From contig VWND01000035.1 of NCBI GenBank assembly GCA_009599575.1, positions 62,001-126,000 on the forward strand: a DNA stretch of 64,000 bases. Direction: 5' to 3'. This document shows, piece by piece, positions 31,995 to 42,648 of the stretch (its first letter is position 1; each line of letters starts with the position of its first letter). The notes under the pieces are model-generated. The model had not been told where the DNA came from, ran no database searches, and saw only the letters and a list, made by a program, of their open reading frames with translations. The DNA comes from Blumeriella jaapii. Its lineage: Eukaryota > Ascomycota > Leotiomycetes > Helotiales > Drepanopezizaceae. Position numbers and translations under genes: made by a program.

Positions 31995-34900
31995 TTAATT
32001 CCGTTTTCGGTCCGCCCACTTGACGAGCATCTCCTCCAGCCGCGTCTTCTCGACCGGTTTAGCGAGGTAATCGTCCATGCCAGCCTCATGGCACTTTTCC
32101 CGGTCGCCCTGGATGGCAGACGCTGTCATGGCAATGACTGGGATATCCCTCAGGTAGCCTTTCCCTCTCGTCCCGATCCTACCTTTTTCAACGCTCACGC
32201 CAGCTGCACCTCCCGTCGGGCTAGATCCCGAGATCGCGTTCTCTCTATCTCTGTCCTGCTCTTGATGATCTAGCTCGGGCGTGCTGTCACCTTCTTCGAC
32301 AATCGAAATCCCTTCGTCGCAATCTCGTGCGTATTCGGCGTGGGAACGTAAGGTGCGCGTAGCTTCATAGCCATCCATGACGGGCATCTGTACGTCCATA
32401 AGGATGATGGACGGGCGCGGCTGGAGCGCCGAAGGCGATAGCAGGTACGAGAGCGCTTCGCGGCCGTTCCAGACGGCCGTCACCGGGAAGCCTAGTTTTC
32501 GAACGTTCTTTATGGCAATGATTTGGTTTATCGGACTGTGAGACGTACGTTGTGTCAGTCAAGATACGGTGAAGTGGAAACTTCATGCGAACACGACATA
32601 TGAAGGTAAGCGAGAAACGTGAAATATCAAAGTGCGTACTTGTCTTCGACTACGAGTATATGAATACGGCGCCGTTGTTCGGGCGTAAGGCGTGGAACTG
32701 GGGTGTTGGCTTTGTTGTCGATGGAGACTTTTCGAAAGGCAGCTGGTATTGATGGCGCCTGATAGCTTGAATTAGACGTCACGCTGCTGGATATCTGCTG
32801 ATTGAGTAGATCCTGGCGAATGGATCGGTGGCTGAACGGCACGGCCCATGAGGGAGATCTTAAAGGGGTAGGGAGACGAAAGCCAAGGTTTGGCGATGGC
32901 GAAGAGTTATCTCGCTGGTGATCGCGATGCCATGATGAGATTTTGAGAGGTATCGTGAACCTAGCTTTGCTTCCAACGCCGGGGGTAGACTCAAGCTCGA
33001 CCGACCCCTCCATCAAGCTTGCAAGCTACGTCTTATCAGTACCATTCACGTTCAAGTCAAGAGTCGCTCACATTTCTCGAGATTGTCAACCCAAGACCGG
33101 TGCCACCATAGAGTCGCGCTGTGGAGGAGTCTCCTTGGTTGAAGGGTACGAACAGCTTGTCGAGACCTTCTTCTCGATCCCGATGCCCGTATCTTCGATC
33201 AGAAACTGCACTTTCACCGAGTCTTCGGCACTCTCTGATTCAACCAGGGTGGACGTCACGGTGAGCTTGACAGTGCCCTGTTTTGTGAACTTCAACGCAT
33301 TTGTCAAAAGATTAGACAGAACCTGTCTAGTCCGCCCCGGATCTCCCACGACTTCTAGGGCCTCGTCCGTGAAGTTTTCATAGACAAACTCAAGTCCTTT
33401 CTGATATGCAAACATGCCCAGGAGCTTGCAAAGTTCACCGATGACAGAAGACAAGTGAAACGGCACTTTTTCTATATCGAGTCGGCCGCTTTCAATTTTG
33501 GAAAAATCGAGAACGTCGTTTACGATTGTCAGCAGCGCTTTTGCAGAGAGATGGATGCTGTTAACGTATTCTCGTTGTTCGTTTGTCAAGGTTTGGTCAT
33601 CTGCTAACAGCTCGACCATGCCGATGACACCCTTGTGAAGTGTCAGCGCTATCATAGATAGAAGGGGGGATCCATCCCTACAGAGGTGGGAGTTCTCATC
33701 TCGTGGGACATCTGTCAGGTCAGCAAAAGCCTAGAGCCAATTTTTTATGAGCCTTACATTCGCCAAAAATTGGCTCTTCATCTGGTTCGAATCTTTGGCG
33801 GCCTGTTCTTCCACCACCAACCTGTTGTTGTCCAGCTCCAAGGCGACTCGTTGTTTCAAATCTGTCACGTCTATGCTTAAGCCCAGGACGCCCTTTATTT
33901 CGGGTTGCAATGCACCATCCATCGCGTTGTGTTCTAGATCTGCTACTACACGAGTGCGGAAGACCTTTGAGCCAATGTTATCTTCTGATTGGGCAACGCC
34001 GAATTTCCCAGCCAGGATATCAAGAATGTTCTTCTCATATTCTACTACAGATTAGCCATTGATCGATAGGAATAGAAATCACTGACCAGGGAGGCCGCCT
34101 GGTTGGGTCTTTTGGGCAACTTCGATTGCATCTAGGCCTATCAGGGACGATTTGTTATTGATATCGTACGTGTTTTCCATCGAGTCCCAACTAGCACCCC
34201 CTTCGGCCATAGTGATTATTCGTTTCTTGTCAATCGAGAACAGATTCACTTCCGCGTGAGCCAGCACGGTTAGCATTTGAAGTCTGTTCCTCGCAGCTTC
34301 GATTCTAGCCATAACGAGGTCATGGATATCGGTACATGTCCCGTACCATTGCAAGATCTTTCCATCGTCACTCGTCAAAGGGCATGCACGATCAAGCATC
34401 CATCTATACACCCCATCGTGGCGTCGATAGCGGACTTCGGTATCGAACTCGGTGCCTGTGGTTAGATGAATTTTCCAGGACTCCATCAGCGGACACCAGT
34501 CATCCGGATGTATTACCTTCTGAAATCCCTCGCCAATCGACTCTTCTCTGCTGAGACCAGTGAAATCATACCACTGTGATTCTCAGCTTGAAAGTTGTGT
34601 GCCCGGCATTTCGCCGTAACTTACTCGCTCTGAAAACCAGTCGGCTTGTCCATCGGTTTTGGTCGTCCAGACCAGATGAGGCATGAGGTTGCAAATCGTC
34701 TCATGACTCCTCAGACGTCGCTGTTGCTGATCTACCAGGAAGTCCGAGTACTCTTGAACCTCTCTGCACCAACACAATCCCCCTAAGAATTCCCCCGTGT
34801 CATCGTCGTAAAGACACTCTCCATCAACGTAGGTAACGATTTTGTCCCCAGTCACGGCGTGTACAAATCCGCATCGATAGTCCGTGAAGGGCACCTTCGC

Positions 34901-35710
34901 CCGCACTAGTCTCATGCCTGGAAATTCCGTTTGGTTCAGGCGTCTCGTGAAATTCTCGTCCCAAATTTCCAATCGTGTTCGTACACTGCCATCGCAACCC
35001 TCGGCCCCGCCCATCACATCCCCTAGCACTTCGCGGGCCTTGATGTTCGCGAGATAAAACTCTTCGTCGACTGTCAAGATGAATCCAGGAACATCGTGGC
35101 TATCAAACACCGCCTTCTTGACACGCAGGATGTTTTGCACTGGCCCAACCGCATTCCTACCCACTCCACCTGGCGTCGGCAGCATAGCCATCAAGGACGG
35201 GGTCGCCTCGTCTCCGTCCGAGATGATGCCTTTCTCCATGTGTGCAGAGCGTTCAAAAGAGAGTATGAAATGTACTCCATCGGCAGCTTTCAGTGTCGAG
35301 AAGAGAACCCGGAAGTGTCTATTGCTGTAGCTCGTAGCTGGATTGTCAACCACGGCATCCACTTCGTGGACCGAGCATTCACTCCCTTCCGCAGCTACAT
35401 GCTCCTGCACCGAGGCAAGCCTATCCAACACCACATCCCACAGACGATTGTAGAGCAAATTGATACCCATATCCGCCGGCGCCGAGCCGACGATTCCTGT
35501 CCCGGGTGACTGTAGAGGATCCCGCGAGCCCAGCATTCGCTCTGCAGCGCGATTTGCAAAGATGATTTTGCGTTGGGGTGATAAGACGAGGACCGGTGTG
35601 GGCAGATGGCGGAGAACTGCGAGTTGAAGGTCCATGCTGGAGTACGGACTTGAAGGCCTCCCTCCAGAGACTTTGCTAGAGGGTTGGCACATATCGTCTT
35701 GTCTATACAT
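31995..35710 (-). CDS. Hybrid histidine kinase (PAS-PAS-HisKA-HATPase-REC)
   Basis: Seven exons, complement of 34625-35710, 34087-34573, 33758-34044, 33682-33711, 33072-33631, 32640-33025 and 31995-32535; all introns are GT-AG, 46-104 nt, about 1,126 aa in total. The order is an N-terminal PAS-like domain ([25 protein letters not shown]), further PAS domains ([43 protein letters not shown]), an H-box MSHEMRTP (H623), ATP-binding boxes ([29 protein letters not shown]) and a receiver with [17 protein letters not shown] (phosphoacceptor D near residue 990) and [13 protein letters not shown]. It should feed a Ypd1-type phosphorelay. Exon 5 is one base short: the frame breaks between DTGIGIEKK and [12 protein letters not shown] near 33166-33172. 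The signal sensed is unknown. Confidence 0.85.
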
Positions 35711-37482
35711 CGACGCGTGAGAGCTCTCTTATGATACACAGACTCTGCAAGCCGAGGAAGGGGTCTAGATGTCAGTCACAATCCAAGATCTGATGGCCTT
35801 CTACTCTGCCATTTTTCGTTCTCCGCGTTTTGTCGTCTCCATGGTAGAGGGGGAAATCTTATTGATGATTTTATGGTGATTTGAAATTAGGCAAAGAAGA
35901 GCCCTGATGCTCGACAGCTGTATTTTGACCCTCTTCTAGAAACCGGCCAGCTGCTGTGTATGTGAACGGTAGGTTCGGAAGCTCGAGGTCAGTAGCTCGA
36001 GGGCAGTAGCTCGATAAAGTCCCGTGGGAACTAGCACGATATCAGGAGCCCCTCCTAGCTGACCGCAACAAAATGGCGTCACCCAGCATTCTCTGAGAGC
36101 GCTAGGCTCTTCGAGCGCCGTTAAACATACCATTTAAGGGTAACGCGTCAAAGATTAAGAGGCAACGGTGCTGGACTTAGGGTATGTACTGCACTGTAGG
36201 GCGTCGATGGCTGTGATGATGTCAGTTTACCGAGCTTCGGCGTGGTTAGCCGAAAACCTACCCCTATTCTTAGTAAACAATGGAACATTCTAACCTCTGG
36301 TCCACGCATTCTCTCCACGGCTGTATCTGAGTACTGCACTGTTACTTTTTCATTGATAACCTTCCACGATCACATCTTCACCGCGAGCATTCTACCATCC
36401 ACCGCTCACTACAACTACTGTTATCGCTTTCTCGTAAGCTCCCACCATTGTCATTACACCTTGATTTGGCATCACACATACACAAGAGCCTGCCACCGCA
36501 CAGGCTAGGGCCGATCGATGTTCGACTATGTTTAAAGAAGCGGTGAATGGAGCTTTTCATGGACACAATTTGAAATAACAGCTTCTATACTGTACTCGAG
36601 CATATGCTATGTACATGATGTTTCCCTTTTGGAAGGGGTGCGAACAGCTGCGATGAAATTACGGAAATTACGGAAACATCAGATAAGACCTTATCCACAG
36701 CCACAAAGAGTTCCTACATCAGACGTTGTCAGAGACTGACTATGCATATTTGGAGTATCCTACGTATGTGCAGTCTTCGTTTGTTCCTCGGAGTTTTCAA
36801 TTTCTTTCTGTGTACTTTTCAGAGATGTAGGACTGGAGGATATTTACTCGACTGTGGGCCCTTCTTCAGATGAACATCCCCCCCTCGGGTCGATTCCAAT
36901 GCTATGGAACAGAGGCAGAGAAAGAAATGAGCCTCTACAGGGAGTCTTTACTCAAAGTCATAGCTATTAGGTACAGTTAAGCCAGAGAATAAAGTAGCAA
37001 CTGTAAGAGAGTAATCTCAATCTTACGTATCTTGTCAAGCGAGCTCGGTTGAATTAGGGACTCGGAAACCAGTGGCACCCGAGTAAGGGAATACATCGAT
37101 TCTGATTCCGTTCATGAGGATGACAAATTTTCGTGCGAGATTTGATGGCCTAGCATGAGGCGTTGAGTTGCCTACATGTGCCCAGACTCGCGTCTTCTAA
37201 AGAACATTCAGACAGTAGTGATATTGGTGTAAAAACTTGATTGCAGGCAAGCTCATGCATAGAGCTAATCCATCCTAGTCCAGTGTAGGTCAGAGCACCT
37301 ATCTCCTCCACCCTTAAACATCATCGAGCATCTTCAAGAGCACAGAACTTCCCGCCAAATCTCGGAAAGCCTAGAGTACTATCGTTTCCCTGGGTTCCAC
37401 CTGCAGCCCGCCCATTCGGCTCGTGACAAAAACAGAAAGTCTCGATCCAAGCCAGCCCTCACAAAAGGTGCATCCTTCGGGT
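35711..37482. other. Intergenic region upstream of the histidine kinase
   Basis: About 1.8 kb; includes the kinase promoter. Only short unsupported frames are seen, and AT-rich composition rises near 36.6-37.3 kb. Confidence 0.4.
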
Positions 37483-38706
37483 TCAAGGGAGAGGCGCATC
37501 CACCTCTCTCCATAACCAGACGACCGGCTGGCCGCCACGCGCCAAATTCCCATTGCGATTTCGTCTCCATCCCAGATCCCCCAAGCTCTTGTTCATCTTA
37601 TCCTTGTTGTCCATGCCGATCCGCAAGCCCCGCGCCCAGCCGCCATTGCCCTTCTCCACAATCTCATACACGACGTTCTTGCTATCGTCCGCATCCACGC
37701 AGCCGACCTTGCCCAGGAACTCTTTGAGGTTCATCGAGACGGGGACATAGAACTTGGTGTGCGGGAGGGGTGTGTGTGAGCTGGGGAATGGGGAGGCAGG
37801 GAGCAACCAGGGCTTTGTAGGCACGGTCAAGATGTGCACGATGGTGTGGTCGGAGGGAAAGATGTAGTTGTAGCCCGGCGGGAGACCGACGCCGCCGAAG
37901 TGGTTGCGAAGGTTGATGCCCGGAAAGGTGCCATCTGTGAGCGGCGCAGGGCAAGGGTGTCCGATACCGTTGTACTGATGTTGTGGCCAGGCGCCCATGT
38001 AGGCGTTGAAGTGGGAGCTTTGAGGAGGAAAGTAGGCTGGGGCTGGGTATTGCGGCATCACGGCACCAGAATAGTTAGGAGGAGGAGGGCCGACGTCGTA
38101 GCCGTAAGCAGTATTGTGGCCGCGGCCTGCCATTGGAGGTACTCGGGGGTAGTAGAGTGCTTGATCGGAAGGCTGGAGTTGAAGAGATTGGAATTGATTT
38201 GATCGCTCTGGCTGAGAGGGAGCAAAAGGGGGAGGGGGAGGTCCTGGATCAATGCCGTGGGATGTGCTGTACCCTTGGCTTCCTGCTGACAGGGACTGGA
38301 TTTGGGAGACGTAAAAGATGCGTTCGTCAGAGGCAGAATAGACGGCGATGGAGAGAAAACGTGTCAGTTGGACAGAACCGAGAGGGTCATGGAGGGTTGC
38401 GTGCTCGAAGACTACCCTGGAAATGGTCGCAGGTAGCGAGCGAGTGTATGTGTGCTCTTGGATCTGGGGCGTAGGGGAAGCCAGATTGTATGATTTTGAG
38501 GTTGTGAATATCGGAGACGATAGACGATAGCAATACCTGGTTGTTAAAGGGGATGGAGCTTGAGTCGTGGTATTGTAAGAGGGGTGGTTGGCGTGTGTTT
38601 GGGTTGCTCGAATTTGGTGGGAGACGATGGGCTTAAATAGAAGATATGAATCGAAGCCTGAATCACATAGAAAGGCAGAGCGTTGTTTAGCGAGGTCGTG
38701 AATCAC
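37483..38706 (-). CDS. Hypothetical proline-rich protein with a conserved-looking C-terminal domain
   Basis: The open frame is 407 aa, but the real start is uncertain; an internal ATG at 38133 (MAGRGHNTAYGYDVGPPPP) gives 216 aa. The N-terminal half is Pro/Tyr/Gln-rich and likely disordered. The C-terminal 130 residues look folded: LPPGYNYIFPSDHTIVHILT, FYVPVSMNLKEFLGKVGC, NVVYEIVEKGNGGWARGLRIGMDNKDKMNKSLGDLGW and PVVWLWRE. That pattern resembles an uncharacterised domain of Pezizomycotina proteins, but I cannot name it. No signal peptide or membrane segment is seen. A 5' intron could alter the first half. Confidence 0.6.
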   Translation of the reverse strand: MIHDLAKQRSAFLCDSGFDSYLLFKPIVSHQIRATQTHANHPSYNTTTQAPSPLTTRYCYRLSSPIFTTSKSYNLASPTPQIQEHTYTRSLPATISRVVFEHATLHDPLGSVQLTRFLSIAVYSASDERIFYVSQIQSLSAGSQGYSTSHGIDPGPPPPPFAPSQPERSNQFQSLQLQPSDQALYYPRVPPMAGRGHNTAYGYDVGPPPPNYSGAVMPQYPAPAYFPPQSSHFNAYMGAWPQHQYNGIGHPCPAPLTDGTFPGINLRNHFGGVGLPPGYNYIFPSDHTIVHILTVPTKPWLLPASPFPSSHTPLPHTKFYVPVSMNLKEFLGKVGCVDADDSKNVVYEIVEKGNGGWARGLRIGMDNKDKMNKSLGDLGWRRNRNGNLARGGQPVVWLWREVDAPLP

Positions 38707-39123
38707 GAAATAGCAACCTCTTCGGAAAGGAGGCTTGCCTGAGCTCGGCCAACAACTGTACAGTCAAGCTGGAGAGGTTGAGTCGACACTCTACACTCAT
38801 GCAGGGCAGACAGACTTGTGACTTGGGCAAGACCGTAACTGAATCATAGCACTCGCCGAGCACTCGCTGTGAATAATTTTGATCAGTAATGCTGGTGAGC
38901 ATATGACCGGCAAGCATATCGACTATTTTAACAACACGTCGCATTGTCAAAGGGATAGGAAACCAGGAATCGGACACCGAAAAAAGCGAAGTAGAACGGA
39001 CCAACAACCGAGGATGTCGATCAAGCGTAAACCCGTCGATGTATCGTTCCGCAATACACTGGTGTTACACATCTCTTCTGTGCGATCATTCGTAAGGGCA
39101 AGTTCAAGGCCAATTTTTCCACC
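38707..39123. other. Intergenic region between CFT2 and the proline-rich gene
   Basis: About 0.4 kb with no supported gene; it contains the 3' side of CFT2 and the promoter side of the proline-rich gene. Confidence 0.4.
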
Positions 39124-42100
39124 TCACTTGACCACAGCCAAGCCCTGGTAGATCATGCTTTTTACAGCATCGAATGAACTTCCGTATCCCATTCCACCTC
39201 CAGTGTTCAGCCCGATGCTCTCCAATTCGATCCTACCCGTCCCAGTTTTGCGAACAATGACAGATGAGTCGATCAGCAGAGTGCCTTCCCCCTTGAACTC
39301 AGCAGTGTGGCTTGAAGCCAACATGATTTTGCGCAAGTCCGGCAGACGAAGATCTCCAACTTGGAGAGGCTGCGCTACTGATCTTGTTGCCGAGGCCATA
39401 TTCGAAGGGAGTACATCTAAGGTGGGTATCAAAACTTCCGTAGGAGTGGTGGTGGCAAGCTCCTTGCCTGTCTCGTCGCCTTCTCCCTCGCTGTCCTCCT
39501 TCAATAGCTTCTGCTTCTTGTTGCTGCCCTCCGCATCCGGGTCCAGTGATTCAGTTAATGTCTCGATGCGAGCAGTGACAGTAGCAATTTTCAAGTCCTT
39601 AACTTTCTGCCAAGTTAACTGTTTCACCAAAGCGCTTGTCAGCTTGACCGCCCACGCGTTGGTGTCCACGCTGGCGTCGACAACAGCGCCGATCTCTGGA
39701 GTGTAGACATCGATGGTAGATTCCGACTTGAGCAATTTTCGACAGTCATCGGCAAGAGCCAGGGTTTCGTCTCTCATTCCCCCGACTAGAATAAGCTTCC
39801 GAGGTTGGATCAAGGGTAACAGCATTTGCAAACTTCGCTTGTCGTGCAGGCCAGCAAAATCCACGAACGCGATCTTGACGTTGAGTGTCAAGCTTTCGCT
39901 CGAGAATACTACCCTAGATGGCACGGATTCGGCAACCAGATCTTCGGTACCCCCTTCAACATCTGATGGCTGATCCTCGGGACCTGGCGACATCTCTCTA
40001 GGTTCGGGTGAGTCACGCTGGTTGCGGTTTATCTGCTGTCTTTTGTTGAATCCATTTGTCGTTCCACGGTCGTTAGAAACAGGCTCCTCCCACTTCCGCT
40101 TTTTGCCAAGGGTGTCTCGGGTATCGTGTCTATTTGGCTGCTGGCGCATGTCGTGACCGTCAACCTCGTCCCTCTCCTCTGCTCTCAGGAAGTCTTCTGG
40201 TCGAATAATCTCTCCAAAGTCATCCACCCTCTTTCGCCGAATGGCCAAAGGAAACATCTTCTCGCGGCCTTTCTTCCCTCGCACATCATAATCGAACACA
40301 TCCTTTTTCCGAATGAGAATATTGATCCCGAGATCTTCATCGCTCAGCCCAATTTTTTTACGGTTGGCCTGGCCAATCGCCGATATGTTCAGAGATTTCC
40401 CTTGTTGTTCTGTTTCTGAGTCCTCGGAATCCGATGACGAGTCTGAGGATGCATCATCAACGACATCCGCCGAGGTTTCAAGCGATGTTGCTCCTCCAGA
40501 TTGTAAGGTTGTTTGCAATTGGCGCTGCGTAGCAAGCCACTGCTGGTATACACTCAGATCGTTTCCTTCCAGCGCCACTCGCTTGGCTTCTTCGAGTTCC
40601 ACAGACTTCCCTCCGCCATTGACTCGATCCAGTACGAGCCCGGATTTCGTCTCTTCCGAAACGACGCTCCCTCTCTCCTCCCACCACGACCAAAGCGTCC
40701 TTGCCAGCCCTGTTTTTGCATCCCCTGCGGGTTTGGCCATTCGTTCGGTGAGAATTATCAGATTCCGGCTATCGTCTGCAACAGTCTTCAGGATATCTCG
40801 GGAAAAGCCCCACTTAAGGGACGTGTCGCTTGCAAGTATGACCTTTCCAATCGACCTCCCATGCCGATCTATGTCTATCTGACCCATGATTCGGTCAATC
40901 TGTCCCTTGCGCTCGAGTAACCGCAGATGTTTGAAATCGAAGGGGCCACCATCAGAAGTACCCTTTGAGTTTCCCGGCCCTTGGGGACCCGTTTCCTTCT
41001 GATTTATGCCAGCATTGGCCTCAAACTCTCGAACGATCGCATCGTCCATCCATTCCAACATGCTTCTAGTGTATCGCATTGTCGCCCCAATGTTCTTGCT
41101 TGCAAGGTAAAGCTTTGCGCCTCGTAGATGACTATCTTCGTCCTTCGACTCCGTCCGCCAGACATGCTCCAGAAGATACGCCAACTCCAAAACTCGAGCG
41201 CTGGAATCTGTGGGGATGAGGACGATCCCACCTTGGCTGACTGATGTCTTGATCATTTCAAGGAGAAGCTCATCTCGCTTGGCCCTTCCCCCTGGGAGAG
41301 CACTCTTTTCGCCTCCGCGACTGCTACAGATCAATGCTGTGGGCTTGCGCAACTGCTCAATAACCTCGGCCCCTCCAGCCCCAGCTCCTCCCAACCACGC
41401 AGCTCCAGCCAGGACATTTTCTCGAGCTTGGTTCCAGTCAACCGCATAGACAATAGATTCCAGACCATGTTGTAGGTGCCAAATCGTTCCTCCCAAGGTA
41501 TGTCCGGCATTGTAGGCTGTGATCGTTAGACCATTGAGAGGCGGAGAGAACGGAGACGGCAATGGCTGATGCGGCTGGGAGTATTTTAGAGGATGAATGA
41601 GGGCGAAGTATGATGCTATCTCATCGCTAGTGGGTGGCTGGAGAAGAATGTTGGCATCTTGATTGGCTGATACTGTTTGCGAATAGGTGTACGAGGCCTC
41701 CGACAGTGCGGAAGGGGGGATTATGGTTGCGGAAAGAGGGGTCGAGGCGTAAAGATCTTGTAAAAGTGTTCGGCCGAGAGAGATCACAGGAAGCGTTGCG
41801 TACACTGGTATTCGGCTGAACAAGGGGAAGTGCTTGCAGCAGTGGGCATAAGCTGCCAGGTGGGCGACCGTCGCATGCGTAAGGAGGATGATGGAGATGG
41901 TTGGGACCCGCCTGGAGAATATCAGCATGTTCCGTCGCACACAGAAATGTCAAAGCTGGATTGGATGTGGTGCGGGACACAGGCATAATGTGGTCGATGG
42001 CTGAGTTGAATATATCTTCATTGTTGAGTGGTGTACAACAGGATATCCTGGAAGAGAGCTCGACCTACTTCTCCAGCTCCTTTAGCTTAGCCACGTCAAA

Positions 42101-42214
42101 CGTCTCATCCCACCCAACGTCAATCAGGACTTTCACGCCTCCATCCAGCTCTAATATGGACTGCGACGCCGATGACTCGGATTGCGCGCCCAGTAGGGGG
42201 CAGAAGGTAAACAT
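39124..42214 (-). CDS. CFT2: Cleavage and polyadenylation factor subunit 2 (CPSF100 type)
   Basis: Two exons, complement of 42069-42214 and 39124-41911 (157-nt intron GTAGGT...CTCCAG), giving 977 aa from MFTFCPLLGAQSE. Exon 1 encodes the start of a metallo-beta-lactamase fold (ILELDGGVKVLIDVGWDETFD), and the second exon continues it (ISIILLTHATVAHLAAYAHCCKHF, GHTLGGTIWHLQHG, YAVDWNQARENVL), followed by the beta-CASP domain (GGIVLIPTDSSARVLELAYLLEHVW) and the CPSF100 C-terminal domain (VGDLRLPDLRKIMLASSHTAEFKGEGTLL). The first metal motif is degenerate (THATVAHLAAYAH rather than HxHxDH), as expected for the non-catalytic partner of Ysh1/CPSF73 in pre-mRNA 3'-end processing. A low-complexity acidic linker separates the domains. 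Divergent from SEC24. Confidence 0.92.
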
Positions 42215-42648
42215 CGTGTGCAGAAACCCCTTCTAGTTCAGAACAACCGGTACTCGTATGTCTTTTTCTTCTTATATCGCATAATGAGCGCGATAAAGTA
42301 TCTGCGAGGTCGGTGTGAGATCCATACGCGTGATCGAAGTTCGCGTGAAGTCGAATGGTAAGGTTGAAAGTATGGGAAAGTTGACGGGTGAACATCAAAG
42401 AAGTTGTGAATAAGGCCTAGGCCTAGCGTGTTTCCGGAACATAGTTTTGCCGCACGCCCGAAAGGTGTTGTCGACTCCACGAAAGAGGAAACGTAGCTAT
42501 CTACATGTTTGACCCATACGGAAACATGACGTTACAACTCTGCTGAGAATTTGCTCCAAATCTGCTCTCACGCCCTATCATTCATTACAAGAAATTCAAA
42601 GAACCACAGCAAGACTCGACCTCCTCAGGACCGGCAAAGTCAATCGAG
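42215..42648. promoter_or_regulatory. Bidirectional promoter between CFT2 and SEC24
   Basis: 434 bp between divergent starts; no specific regulatory site is recognised. Confidence 0.5.

Noticed and set aside
31475..32089. 204-codon frame made of cyclic YLCIYVSM units
   Set aside because: Produced by the ATACATAG octamer satellite, which is open in all minus-strand frames; not evidence of a gene.
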